From assembly GCA_004835665.1 (NCBI GenBank), contig RBKR01000016.1, forward strand, positions 62,001 through 126,000: a stretch of DNA of 64,000 nt. Direction: 5' to 3'. Shown piece after piece: positions 21,302-32,399 of this stretch. The stretch comes from Phoma sp. XZ068 (Eukaryota; Ascomycota; Dothideomycetes; Pleosporales; Didymellaceae). The notes beneath the pieces were generated by a model. That model did not search any database and was not told where the DNA came from. It was given only the letters and a program-made list of their open reading frames with translations. A program made the translations under genes and the position numbers. Every line of letters starts with the position of its first letter. Within the stretch, counting starts at the first letter, position 1.

Positions 21302-22081
21302 GGTGCCTTTCTTCGTAACTTTGTATTGTAGGATTGGCTTGTAATTTAGTCGATGGTGTGGGATTGGTCTTGATGAAATCGATGAGCGCAGTTCTGAGTT
21401 ATGATGTCGTCAATCCGGCGTCAACGCTGTCTTATATCCTCCCCGCCCTCTCCACGCCAAGATTTGCAAGCTTGAAGTTACGCACCCCTCCTGAACGCAA
21501 GAAACACCAAGCCTCATACCTCGAGGCATGATCAGGATACATGACGTACGTCTTGGCTTCGACCATTCGCACGCGACCGGACGAGCAGCGCCGAGTGATC
21601 TAGAATGTGCGGTCGGTTCTAGGGCCGAGATAGCGTGTCGAAGTAACTTGCTGGTGGGGGGCGGGATGCTTGGCTATGTGAGGCTCAGAGGGTAGCGGGA
21701 ACGGACGGCATGGCGGAGTGGCTTGGCGGGATGAAAATGACGTTATTGGACCCTGGGGAACTTTCTGGGGGTTTCGGTATACCTTGGCGTGGGTGATTTC
21801 GTGTATGCAACATATCTTGGATAAAAAGTCAATCTCTGGTGTCCACAGGGCATTCGAGTGCCTACGAGTACAGACGCAGTGAACATTCTGTCGTCATTCT
21901 GATGTGTGGAGCTGTTCAGTAGCTTACGCAGCGGCGTCCCAATTCCAACATGTCTGTATGCTGGCCACAACATGCCGCCCCTATTTGCCGGGCTCTTTAA
22001 CGAGGGGCAATGTGGCAGACGCATGAAGCTCAGCATGCTGTGGCGCAGCACGATTCTTCTTCAGTGGAGCAACTAGAAAAG
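21302..22081. other. Intergenic, upstream of the TENA-like gene
   Basis: 780 bp. It holds the TENA-like promoter and the 3' end of the next minus-strand gene. Short open frames here look like chance. Confidence 0.5.
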
Positions 22082-23287
22082 TTAGTATCGCCATGGCCGA
22101 TGATGAGTGTGGGGGTGTTCGCGTACTCTTGCGCTCCGCCTTTCGCCCTCAGACTCGGGCGAGGTTTCATCTACTACTTCGTTTGATTGCAGCTGAGACT
22201 CTATTGTGCCCGTTGAAGACTCCAGGGGCCTTTCTGGATCTAGGAGGGAGGGGAATGTCCATGGAGAAGTGATTTCATCTTCAACTGCTACTGCGCTCAG
22301 TAATATATCAGGTAGCCTCGGAGGTCGTCCACTCACGATCGCTAGGTACGTCATCACCTTGTACGGTGGGCGGGAGGGAGACATTGTCGTTGGCAGCAGC
22401 GACAGGGGTGACAAGAGCCGGCTTAAAGACCGGCAGAGATGTTTCTGTAGGTATTAGCATTGTCTCAAGGCGTCACGATGGCCATATTTACCTAGAAATG
22501 GCGAATATTTGCCAGTTTTTGGTGGCCATGTAAATTGCTTGGCAGTTGGAGGATTATATACCTTTGGCGTGACATATTGTTGTGGGCTTCTCTTCATTGA
22601 CAGTACCGTAGGCTTAGAAGAAGGACGTGTAATAGGACTGCTGCTAATCCATCGTTTCAGGAGATTCCAGACGAAGGCTGACACCAGGCAACTGAACTTG
22701 TAGAGCATGTAGGTGAGGAAGGCAAGGAAGAAGCACTGCTTGAGCAATGTGTGCGGTAGACTATCGTCGAAACTATTGGCCTTGGATTCGATTGACGGGT
22801 CATGTTTGGTAGCGAGAGCCTTGATTTCTGGCCCCAGGATCTCTGGCGGAGCGGTACAGGTCGGGACCAATGTTTGGGCGACGATGGTTTGGGCGATGAT
22901 GGCATGGTCGATGAAGGTAGGGTTGATGAAGTTGTTGATGTTGTTGTTGATGTTGTTGATATTGATGATTGTAGGCGGGCTTACTTCCCACCTGTCCCAC
23001 TTGTCACCTTTGGCCAGCTGTTCAATGACACGTTGGTCATGAGCTTCCTTGCCCTGCCTCTCGCGCTCCAGTTTGGCAGCATCTTCAGTGACAGTGCGCC
23101 AGTAGTAGTCCCAACGCTCTTCGATGAGCTGCTGCTGGACGACCCTTGCCTCGCGAAGGCATTTAGGGGTGGGAAACGTGCAATTGACCTGGACGAGAGC
23201 AAAGCTGGCTGCAGGGTCGACGGCGAGCCAAGCGTAGTCGTTGGTGATGGCCAAGATGGCCGCGAGAAGCTGCGTGATCCAAATCAT
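22082..23287 (-). CDS. Orphan membrane protein with Asn/Ile-rich tract
   Basis: I do not recognise this protein. Three exons are proposed: 23287-22492, 22444-22337 and 22290-22082 (370 residues). Both introns (47 and 46 nt) have good GT/AG ends, one with CTAATACCTACAG, and the frame closes at each junction. ATG 23287 starts a hydrophobic signal or anchor (MIWITQLLAAILAI). A charged coiled-coil-like segment follows, then an unusual Asn/Ile tract (IININNINNNINNFINP) encoded by GTT/GAT-like trinucleotides at about 22921-22974. A second hydrophobic segment (CFFLAFLTYMLYKFSCLVSAFVW) lies near residue 190. The C-terminal half is Pro/Ser-rich and disordered, ending in Arg/His-rich residues. Confidence 0.55.
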
Positions 23288-24143
23288 GGCGAGCAAGATT
23301 GTGATGAATTATTGAACAAGCCTAGCAAGACTTGGAACAGTGACTAACTATAGAGTGCAGATTGTCGTGGCTGGCTGCAGATAGGCGGGCGTGACTTGTG
23401 ATGACAGTTTCAGGAAACTTTGGTTGAAATGGTGCTGGGGCGATGAATGGTGTAAAGAGGGTCGGGTGAATTGACTCAAGTCGTGTTATTGTTGTTCCGC
23501 GTTTGTCGTCTGTCAGCTGGCCTTGGCAGAAAATTTAGATGGGGCGTGCTGTGCTAGATTTGAGGTGAAGTGAAGCTTTGGGAAGTGGCCGCAGCGCAAC
23601 AATACGGCCAACACGAGTGCCATTTCAACATTATCGATACCACATAGCCCCAAGTATAAGACCACTAACTTATTAATGTCTCGTCTGAAAGTCTCGTCTG
23701 AGTCGAGAAAGATTTGTTGAGAGCAGTGAAATGGTCGAGTAAACGAACAAATGAAAGGACCTGGATAACGAAATGAACACAGAGCCTAAGCACCATTCGA
23801 TCTGATCGCATCCAGGTTGGCCACAGTATGTAACATGCGTCAGACCCGATCGGGTGCACCTGTCTTCGATTATTACACAGCGCCAATAAAGGTTAACATG
23901 CATATCGTGAAACTGGGTTCATTATTTGCTCGAGTAGAGTGTATCATGAACTGTGGCGCTGCAAAGTACACCTGGGGCAGCATCCAAACTACCATTGATT
24001 GCCTTTGTGCCTCGTGAGTTCGAACGAGGAAACGAACGAATTAATCAACCTTGACAATGTCGAAGTACCAGGCCAACCTTCATTGCGTCAAAGCCTAAGC
24101 TGGAATGTACGAAACGCCTGACGAAACGGGTTTCCCTTATCCC
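23288..24143. other. Intergenic region
   Basis: 856 bp between two minus-strand genes. I see no gene; overlapping minus-strand frames at 23665-23903 have no family features. Confidence 0.5.
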
Positions 24144-24662
24144 TCAGACTTCTTCATCCTCCTCCTCATCGTCGCTAGTGCCAATACAGCGGGTGGCGAT
24201 TAGCATGTTGTGCTCCTGCAAAAGTTCGGCCTTGATCTTGGACGCGGGGGTTTTCTTGGTCGTAGGCTTGGTGACACGGGAGTCTTTCACTGCTATACAG
24301 AATTCAGTGTGCGTGGAGTTAGTCCATGTATCAAAGAACTCACGGGCCTTCATAGGCTTCTTGATTGCTGGCTTGCGGCTCTTGGACTTGGAGGCAGCCA
24401 TGGCTGGACCAGTACGATTGGCGGCCTCGTCCTGCAAAGAGATCGCCTGCTGCTTGAACTTGCGTAGCTGTCCTTCGACTGCGTCATAAGTGGCGCCTTG
24501 ACCAAAGAACTTAGCAATGTCTTGGATGTTCAGCTAGATAGGTTTAGAGCCTGCTCAGAGCAAAGATATTGGTGGAGGCGAGGGGCAAACCTTCGTGGTA
24601 GAAGCGATGACGGCAGCAAGCAGACGGTCCTTCATTTCAGGCTCCTTCCATTGAATCGCCAT
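24144..24662 (-). CDS. Small basic/acidic protein, unrecognised
   Basis: Three exons (24662-24591, 24533-24344, 24292-24144) give 136 residues. The first intron is 57 nt; the second is 51 nt (GTGAGT, CTAAC, ATAG), contains no stop in frame, and could be retained. The N-terminal half 'MAIQWKEPEMKDRLLAAVIAS' and 'LNIQDIAKFFGQGATYDAVEGQLRKFK' looks like a compact helical DNA- or protein-interaction module: an 'FGQGATYDAVEGQLR' motif resembling those of small fungal nuclear proteins. It is followed by a Lys/Arg/Ser-rich linker and a terminal acidic run (TSDDEEEDEEV). A nuclear location is inferred. It lies downstream of CWC27 on the same strand. Confidence 0.6.
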
Positions 24663-25279
24663 TGTTGACAAGTCAGATTGCTGCTTTTGGCTACGTCGAA
24701 TCAGTGGATGTCAAATATGGCTGAGATTCGATGATGCAAGCTTGACGGTAGGTGCATGCACATGAAGTTGAGGAAATGTAATAGTAGGGGGAGCAGAAGG
24801 AGTATAGCCAGGTAGCGTAAGAGGGCGTGAGATGAGAGGCAAGCTCTTGCGTGGTGACTTGTTGCGATAAGTCGGCCGAACAAGACTACAGAAGAGCAGT
24901 ACCTTACTTACAGAGTTTACTGGAGGCAGAGTAACAGCCGAGAGGCGCGAGCGAGGAATATAATCAGTATTGTTGAAGATTCCGAGAAACTGAACCAGAA
25001 TCTGGGAGGAATAAGATAGAAGTTTTGGCAACGAGTGGGGTGGTTTCTAGCTTGCAGATATGCCTAAGATGAAGTGAAGGTGAAGGTGCAAAGCAAGTCA
25101 ACAACGGCTCGCCACGGCCTAGAGCGGAGGTGTTTGGGTGCTACTGCGGCCCGCATCTCATTGCTGTTGGTAACGGAGTAGCCTGCTTGCATGTGCATAT
25201 CTCAACACAGATCTGTCTTGTCACATCACTTCCTCGTTGATTTAACTCTGGGGTATATCATAGCTTATCCAGTCTATGT
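24663..25279. other. Intergenic region
   Basis: 617 bp between the small basic/acidic gene and the CWC27 stop. I see no convincing gene; it holds the promoter of the small gene and the CWC27 3' end. Confidence 0.5.
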
Positions 25280-26785
25280 TCATGCTTTCATCTTCTTCTT
25301 GTCCTTGCCACTCTCCCACTCCCGTTTCCCTTTGGCTTCTGCCTTAAGTCTCTTTGCTTCTTCTAACGGGTCAATCACAAGCAATTCTTCCTCGTTCTTC
25401 CTCTTCCACTCTAGATCCTTCCCCAATCTGTCCTTTGCGAAGCTGAGAGAATGTGACATCCATCCTGCATCGTCATCCGATTCCTCTTCTTCCTCTTTAT
25501 CCCAGGCCTTACACGATTGACACCCTGCAATAAAGTGCAGATCACAGACTGCCTCATCCTCTTCATCCGCCTTTGTGCCGTTGGCTGCGCCATCCTTCAT
25601 CTCAACATCAGATGGGTCCAGGTTAGCCTTGATCTTTGGAGCTGCCGCCGGCTCTGATGCCTCCAACTTCGACTTGAACTTCGACAGGATATCGAGCGTA
25701 GCCTGCTCCTGTGCCGCATTACCGCCAGCGCCACGCTTCCTCCCTCGTGTTGTTGAAGTAGGGACCATAGACTCTAACAGAGACTTTTTCTTGGTTTGTT
25801 CTGTATGCTGAGGTCCGGTGCTACGCTTCATTGAGGCCTTGAGTTCAGCGATTTGAGCATTGACGCGGTCAATCTTGGACTTCTTCTCAGACTCAGGCGA
25901 CAACTCTCTTGGTGGCGGTGATCGTGCCTTCTCTCGGAGCGAAGCCTTCGGTGCAGCTGGTTTTGCTGGTTGCGGAGATGGTGACCTTACTGGTGATTTC
26001 CTGGAAGGCTTGCGGAAGGGTATGGCTTTCGAGTCAGGCTCTTTCGGCGCGGGTGAATCTTTCGTTGCCGGTGGCTGCTCCTCTCCCGCGCTGACAAGCT
26101 TCGTGTTAAACTTTGCTTTCTTCAATACAGGTGCTGCATCTTCTCCATCCTCTCCGCCAAAGCTTAGCACGTTTTTTCCAGCCTTCCTCTTTGGCTTTTT
26201 GACCTTTTTTGTCTCAGGCTCCGTCCGTTGTGCAACTCTCTCGCGCTTGACCATGTCCTCAAACGGGTTGAGAATGATTTCAGATCCTGTGATTTTGGTG
26301 GGATACATCGGCCGATCTTCACTGCCCTCGGCGATTTCTGCCTCAGCCATCTTCATCAGATTGTAGATGGTATCGCCAGCAATCCTGCCAAACATGGTGT
26401 TCTTGTCCTGAAGCTCTGGCGTCGCCGCTATTGTGAAGAAGAACTGACTGCCATTGTCGTCTTTCTTGCCCGTATTCGCCATGCCCAGCAGGCCTCTCCT
26501 TGTGTACTTCAGCCGGCTATGGACCTCATCTTGAAATGGCTCGCCATCGTAGCTGCTCTCTCCACCCTGGCCAGTTCCAGTTGGATCTCCTCCTTGGATA
26601 ATAAAGCCTTTTACTAAGCGGTGGAACACAGTGTTGTCATAGTAGCCATCGAGGCATAGCTGTAGGAAGTTGCGTGAGGTGACGGGTGTCTGCTTTGCGA
26701 AGAGTTCGATCTCGAGGTCGCCGCGAGTGGTGTGGAGGAGAACTTTCGCAGTCGGATTAGGTTCAATATTGTATGTCGCGCTCAT
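25280..26785 (-). CDS. CWC27: Spliceosome-associated cyclophilin CWC27
   Basis: A single exon encodes 501 residues. The cyclophilin-type peptidyl-prolyl isomerase domain spans about 8-175, with FHRLVKGFIIQGGDP (Arg56, Gln64) and GSQFFFT. The usual 'KHT' reads KNT and the Trp position is replaced, as in weakly active spliceosomal cyclophilins. The rest is a long, charged, disordered tail with Ser/Pro/Lys-rich segments and a coiled coil ('SEKKSKIDRVNAQIAELKASM'). It ends with 'AGWMSHSLSFAKDRLGKDLEWKRK', the conserved C-terminal motif of the CWC27 family. It should act in the activated spliceosome with CWC22/eIF4A3-type partners. It is head-to-head with the MBOAT gene. Confidence 0.93.
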   Translation of the reverse strand: MSATYNIEPNPTAKVLLHTTRGDLEIELFAKQTPVTSRNFLQLCLDGYYDNTVFHRLVKGFIIQGGDPTGTGQGGESSYDGEPFQDEVHSRLKYTRRGLLGMANTGKKDDNGSQFFFTIAATPELQDKNTMFGRIAGDTIYNLMKMAEAEIAEGSEDRPMYPTKITGSEIILNPFEDMVKRERVAQRTEPETKKVKKPKRKAGKNVLSFGGEDGEDAAPVLKKAKFNTKLVSAGEEQPPATKDSPAPKEPDSKAIPFRKPSRKSPVRSPSPQPAKPAAPKASLREKARSPPPRELSPESEKKSKIDRVNAQIAELKASMKRSTGPQHTEQTKKKSLLESMVPTSTTRGRKRGAGGNAAQEQATLDILSKFKSKLEASEPAAAPKIKANLDPSDVEMKDGAANGTKADEEDEAVCDLHFIAGCQSCKAWDKEEEEESDDDAGWMSHSLSFAKDRLGKDLEWKRKNEEELLVIDPLEEAKRLKAEAKGKREWESGKDKKKMKA

Positions 26786-27124
26786 CTTTGCGACTCGTAC
26801 ACGGGTTCAAAGGGTTTTGGCGCAAATGCAACGATCGTGAACTTTCCAATGTCTGGAGGCCAACTGCCGCGGTTCACCGCTTCACAGCTGCCACCTTTCC
26901 CTTTTCAACTTAGCGCATGTGAGCGTTAGCGTGACGACGTCACAGACTACTGCCACCTTTACACTGCGTGCCTGGAACTATCGAGATTATTCGCACATCG
27001 AGAAACAGCTGAACATGCGGACAGATTGGTGATAACCAGTCTCCGAAACCCTTTATCCTCTCTTTGACCTCGACCTCCTTTTGTCTGCGCACAGTCTCTC
27101 CCTTTGCGAAGTTTTTTGGGCAAG
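26786..27124. promoter_or_regulatory. Bidirectional promoter CWC27 / MBOAT
   Basis: Only 339 bp separate the two ATGs of these divergent housekeeping genes, so the promoters must overlap or abut. No TATA-like box is obvious. Pyrimidine-rich tracts precede the MBOAT start. Confidence 0.55.
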
Positions 27125-29063
27125 ATGTTGCCCTACATCAATGCGCGTACGTCTTCGGTGTGCACACGAAACGGACGCTTACTAACAGCGTATGGCAGCC
27201 TTCGAATACGTGGGCAGCTCACTTGGAACTTCAGCGGATGAGCGTAAGCTTCCTTCTGCGCTCTCCCACTTCCCGTACTGATTCTTTGCAGTGAAGCTCG
27301 TTTTTTCGTTTTACCTCTCATATCCCTTAGCAGGTGTTCTTAAGCGGATACCAGACAAGGCGCCATGGCAGAAGAACGCTTTCATCATAGCGTAAGCTCT
27401 TTCTTCCTGTTATATGCAAGTGTGACTGACTGGATAGTGTTGCTATGTTCTACCTCGTTGGCTTATTCGATCTATGGTATGGTCTACGAACAATCTTTAT
27501 CAGCGCTGCTGGTGCATACGTGATCGCATCTAGGATCAACTCACCGTTCATGCCTTGGATTGGGTTTGTCTTCTTGATGGGACACATGTCTCTGAACCAC
27601 ATCTATCGCCAATCGGTCAACGATGCATCGGCAGTTGACATCTCTGGCGCCCAAATGGTTCTCGTCATGAAGCTCACAGCATTCTGTTGGAATGTACAAG
27701 ATGGCCGTCTCCCAGAAGCAGAGCTCTCAGAGTTCCAAAAAGAGCATGCTGTCAAGACCATACCCGGTATACTGGATTATGCCGGCTACGTGCTGTTTTT
27801 TCCTGGGTTCATGGCGGGTCCTGCCTTTGACTATTGCGACTACAGCCAGTACATCACTACTACCATGTTCACCCTTCCACCAGGAGTGGACCCGTCGAAG
27901 GCACCACCCACGAGGAAGAAGCGCAAGATTCCCCGCAGTGGCACTCCAGCCACCATCAAAGGCATTTATGGAACGCTTTGGATCGTTGCATTCCTCAAGT
28001 TCTCCGGTTGGTACTATCCTTCCTTCTTCCTCAGCGATGAATACATGCAATATGGGTTTCTGCGAAGGGTCTGGCAGCTGTATATGCTTGGCCTCACTAC
28101 CCGTATGAAGTACTATGGTGTCTGGAGCCTTTCTGAGGGTGCCTGCATCCTGTCTGGCATCGGTTACAATGGTATTGATGCTAAGACTGGGCGTGCCAAA
28201 TGGGATCGCCTGACCAACATCCGACCCATCGCTATCGAGACAGCTCAGAACACACGCGCCTTCTTGGGTGAATGGAACATCAACACCAATCTCTGGTTGC
28301 GCAACTACATGTACCTCCGTGTTACACCCAAAGGACAGAAGCCAGGTTTCGGTGCCACGCTGGCAACGTTTGTGACTAGCGCTTTTTGGCACGGTTTCTA
28401 CCCTGGCTACTACATGGCATTCATCCTGGCAGCTCTCCTCCAAGCTGCTGCGAAGAGTAAGTACTCCAGATCAATTACCGAATTACTAGACTGATTATAT
28501 CAGATGGCCGACGTTTAGTCCGTCCACTCTTCCTCGCAGCCGATGGTAAAACATCTCTGCCAACCAAAATCTGTTACGACATTTTCACGTTCTTGCTTAC
28601 ACAGCTGGCATTCACGTTCACCGTCGCCCCATTTATATTGCTTGGCTTCTCGGATACTATGAAGGTCTGGGCACGAGTGTACTTCTACACCCTCATTGGT
28701 GTCGCTGGTTGCTTTGGTCTCTTCTCCCGTTCCTTACCTTTCCGCAAGCAGCTGCAGCAACTTCAGTCTGTGCGAACGACTCCAAAGTCCGCTGCTGATT
28801 TGGACATCTCCAATATTGAGCAAATTGCTAAGGACGAGATCAAGAAAGACAACCTTACTAGAACGAACTCAATGGCCAGTACTACGAGCAGCCGTAGAGC
28901 ACCTACGCTAGGAATTGCAGACGACCCAGAAGCGGAGCTCGACGCTATTGTTGCCCAAGTCAAGCGTGAGATTTCGGAGCGAAAGAGGCGAGGAAGTGCC
29001 CTCCAAGGCTTTGATGTCAAGACAGCAATCCAGGAGAAGATCAAAGAGTTCAAGAGAACTTGA
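27125..29063 (+). CDS. ALE1: Lysophospholipid acyltransferase, MBOAT family (ALE1 type)
   Basis: Five exons (27125-27146, 27199-27243, 27292-27391, 27438-28456, 28504-29063) give 581 residues. The first exon is 22 nt and the second 45 nt. This polytopic ER enzyme re-acylates lysophospholipids in the Lands cycle. MBOAT marks are the Asn-containing 'EWNINTNLWLRNYMYLR' near residue 335 and the catalytic His near 373 in 'SAFWHGFYPGYYMAF'. 'PGFMAGPAFDYCDY' precedes the cytosolic loop. At least eight hydrophobic segments are visible. The C-terminal about 100 residues are hydrophilic, with Lys/Arg/Glu-rich coiled-coil character ('REISERKRRGSALQGFDVK'). Confidence 0.94.
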
Positions 29064-31138
29064 GTGGTTGCTCTGGGCATACTTAACTATTGCAGAGTCG
29101 TGAAGGTTGGGTTTTGGCATCACGGACGTCGGAGACCGAAGACAGTTAGCGGAGCGGAACGGATGCATCAAGCCCAGTTTACCGTGCGCGAGCGTTCGGA
29201 CCGTAGAGGTAAGTAGATGTAATTACTACAAGCATGAACCTACATTATTGCGCTCTAGCATCATGTACTCATTAATACACCAATCCATATCCCGCATTAG
29301 GCCACCCTCTCGATTCGCAGCAACATCTCCTTTTCCACCCTTCCCTCAGCTCTCGAAGAGTATCTCAGAGGACATGGATGCATGAATCAGCGCAGCATGG
29401 ACAGTTCTTGAAGGTTCAGTCCTTTCTTCCCCACGCCACGGCTACTGCACCGCGAAGACCTTGACTCAATCGCTCGGGCCGTCAGTTGGTGCATTATGCG
29501 CCATCCCTCCTTTCTTGCGGGGTTCGCGCCTCTGAAGCTGCGTTGCACGATATCAGGAGTAGCATGGCACTGTAAAAGCTCGCGGTGGCGCCGGAGTCGT
29601 CAGTGAACGACCGAACCAACCACACTGTTGCAAGCGACATCTGAATCGCGCACCGTATGTCTTCCGCGTGAACTTGATCTTCGTCGAGGATTGAACGCTT
29701 GGAGCCTATTATTCACGACTGTTCACCCATATGTTCCCAACAACTTTGCTTGGGCTTCAACACCATAAATTCCTTAAGGCTGATCATGTTGCTGAATCGT
29801 GGTTGGACTTTTGTGGAAAAGATCAGCACTGCGAGTACGGTAGATGTGCGAACCCAATTTCTTGCAGACACGATCTCACCCTTTGCATCTGTCCATGATT
29901 CAGGTGTTCGGTCACATAGATCCGGCGCAGGGTAACCAGCCGTTCGGCGACGTCCCTCGGTCCGCTCTGGATAAAGTTTGACTCTAAGCGAGGATATGGG
30001 CAACCATCATGCTGAGCTGACTGCACCCTCACAAAGTGTTGCCTCGCACTCGTCAACCAGGAAACCTGCGTAATCTTCATGAATCATGAAGGGTGCGCCT
30101 CGCTGTCGCGATCCGGTTGGGACGTCGGCAGAGTTTCGGAGGTTCTCAACCGATAGCAGGGCTCGGCCTGTGAGATGAAAGTTTATTTTGACCCCGTCGT
30201 TTTCTAGTGCACGCAGAAGCTGTGTCATTTCAGCTCGAAACAACACCAGAAGCAACAACTGCGGCCAGCTAGTGAGAGGGAGGCTTCTATCATCACACCG
30301 TTTCGCATTCAAAGAGCGTTGACAGTGATGGGTTTTGTAGAGCAAGACACGGGTCGCTGGAATCTGCGAACAGGGCAGGTGTTCAGGTACCGTGCATCTG
30401 GAACCCCATAGATCTTCGATCAGAGTCGGCCCGGAGTCGATGCGCAATCCGCGTGCATCGATCTGCAGGGATCCTCAACGTCCTTGTTCCTCCACTGGGA
30501 CGGCACTGAGGAACTGGTCCAACCTCGGCAGGGCCTCGCGGTGTGCATGACTACCGAAACGGTGGGCCCTTGAGGCAAATGGCTCCTTCTCGCCTTCTCC
30601 GTTTTTGCATTGCACAGTAGCTCAAGGCAGTTAGACGACCGCAATCGTGCAGCCACTCTTGATGGGAATTCAAACCACCGAAGCCATGTCCGTTCCCCCC
30701 AGAATAAATCTGCCGCAGCCCATTCCGCGTGGCCAACCGGGTTGTCTGCTGGGATTGGAAGGGGTGGTGCCGGACACACATCTCCACCTGCCGACAGCGA
30801 TGAGCCTAGCAGTCAACGCCAGACACGCCACATTGGGTGTCAACTTGTCAAGGATTGGACTCCATGCCGCAAGCTCCTTTTGCTCCGGGGTATATGGCAA
30901 CGGTGGTATGGATGCATGACTAACGCTCCGACTATTAAGACCCATGTCGCACGCTGCGTGCGGTCCCATCGGGAGGATCATGTTCTTCTTTGTTCTTCCC
31001 CACACTCTATGATCCTCACCTGGTCGGCGGTACTTTTTGTATTTGATCTACAATAGATCCTTGCAGCGCATGCTTGCTTCTGCCTCACGCTGAGGCTGCA
31101 AGATTGAGTAAACTTGAGTAAACTTGCTCGTTGCAACC
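29064..31138. other. 2-kb gene-poor interval
   Basis: I see no gene I can support. Open frames on both strands overlap heavily. The best-looking one (minus strand, 30447-30007; includes 'MTQLLRALENDGVKINFHLTG') has protein-like composition but no recognisable family. It could be a lineage-specific gene fragment or a relic. A 10-bp direct repeat (TTGAGTAAAC twice) lies at about 31105-31124, just before the receptor gene. Confidence 0.45.
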
Positions 31139-32399
31139 ATGGGCGTTCCTGACAATGGACCCCTGATCATGGGGATTACATGGTGGTTGACAATCCTCAG
31201 CGGAGGGTTCCTGGCTTTACGTATATACGCAAAGTTGAGTCGACGACAGGGCTTGTGGTGGGATGACCACATCCTTATTGCATCATGGGTCAGTAGCAAC
31301 TCCCCTTTGCAGTGTTCACCGACTGATATACTTCAGGTTCTCCTTCTCGCCGAATGCATCATCACACAAATGGGCCAACTCCTTGGATTCGGTAAACGAA
31401 CAGTCGACATAGACCCAGCCAATGTCTTGACCATCGCCCTATACACGTCCATTGGTGCTTCGGTATCCTGCTTTGCATCGACTTTCTCAAAGATCTCCTT
31501 CGGTGTTACACTTCTACGACTTACAACAGGCTACATTCGATGGTTCGTCTGGTTTTGCATTGGCACTCTCTTCCTAATTATGCTGCCATCTGCTTTCAAC
31601 ACCTGGATCCAGTGCACGCCCACAGCGAAAGCATGGAACCCATCAATCGAAGGGCACTGCTGGGACGCAAGTATCACGGTCAACTACGGCATATTCAACG
31701 CTGCTTGGTGCGCAATCGCCGACTTCGCACTCGCCCTTCTCCCGTGGACATTGATCTGGGGCTTGCAAATGCGACTACGCGAGAAGGTTGGTGTCGGTAT
31801 CGCCATGAGCATGGGTATCTTGTACGTCTCTCGTCATCCCTCTCGATTCCTACCACTTACTAACAGCTCCCAGGGCCGGTGTCTGCGCAATCATCAAGGG
31901 TGTCTACATCATCCAGCTACGTCAAGCTGACTTCTCCTACAACGGCAAAGACGTCACCATCTGGACCGCTGTTGAGACCTCCGTCGCCATCATCGGTGCC
32001 TCCATCCCCGTCCTGCGCGTCTTCTTCAGGGAGAAGGTCTCCTCGTACAGCAACTCTCGTGGTCGCTCTACTGCGCCAAACATCTCGAAACAGATCAACA
32101 CTGCGAATGGTACAGCAAGGAGAAGCATTGCGCTGAACGCTATCGGACCCAACAAGGACAAAGAGGGCGTGTGGACCAGGATCGAACCAATTGATGAAAG
32201 GAGTGGGGATACGGGTAGTGAGAGCAGTGTGAGGAGTGTGAGGAGTGTGAGGGGGAGAATTAGTGACGAGGAGATTGGCGTGGCAGTCACTGGAGACGGT
32301 GGAAGCCAGGACGGCATCTGGCAGACAACCACAATCACAGTGGAGGAAGCGGGACCGGAGAGTAATATGGAAAGGAGAGGGAAGAGTTGGCTCACCTGA
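31139..32399 (+). CDS. PTH11/rhodopsin-domain-like integral membrane receptor
   Basis: Exons 31139-31288, 31337-31821 and 31874-32399 give 386 residues. The first intron is 48 nt, a multiple of three without a stop, so unspliced RNA also reads through. Splicing restores the usual 'DDHILIASWVLLLAECIITQ'. Seven hydrophobic segments match the fungal 'rhodopsin domain' (DUF) family: 'WWLTILSGGFLALRIYAKLSR', 'LWWDDHILIA', 'FSKISFGVTLLRLT', 'NTWIQCTP', 'CWDASITVNYGIFNAAWCAIADFALALLPW', and 'DFSYNGKDVTIWTAVETSVAIIGASIPVLR'. The N-terminal CFEM cysteine domain seen in PTH11 is absent. The cytosolic tail has Ser/Val/Arg repeats from three 9-bp repeats at 32226-32252. The ligand is unknown. Confidence 0.85.

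Noticed and set aside
21700..21790. tRNA-like stretch (GGCGGAGTGGCTTGG...)
   Set aside because: No matching T arm or acceptor pairing could be found.
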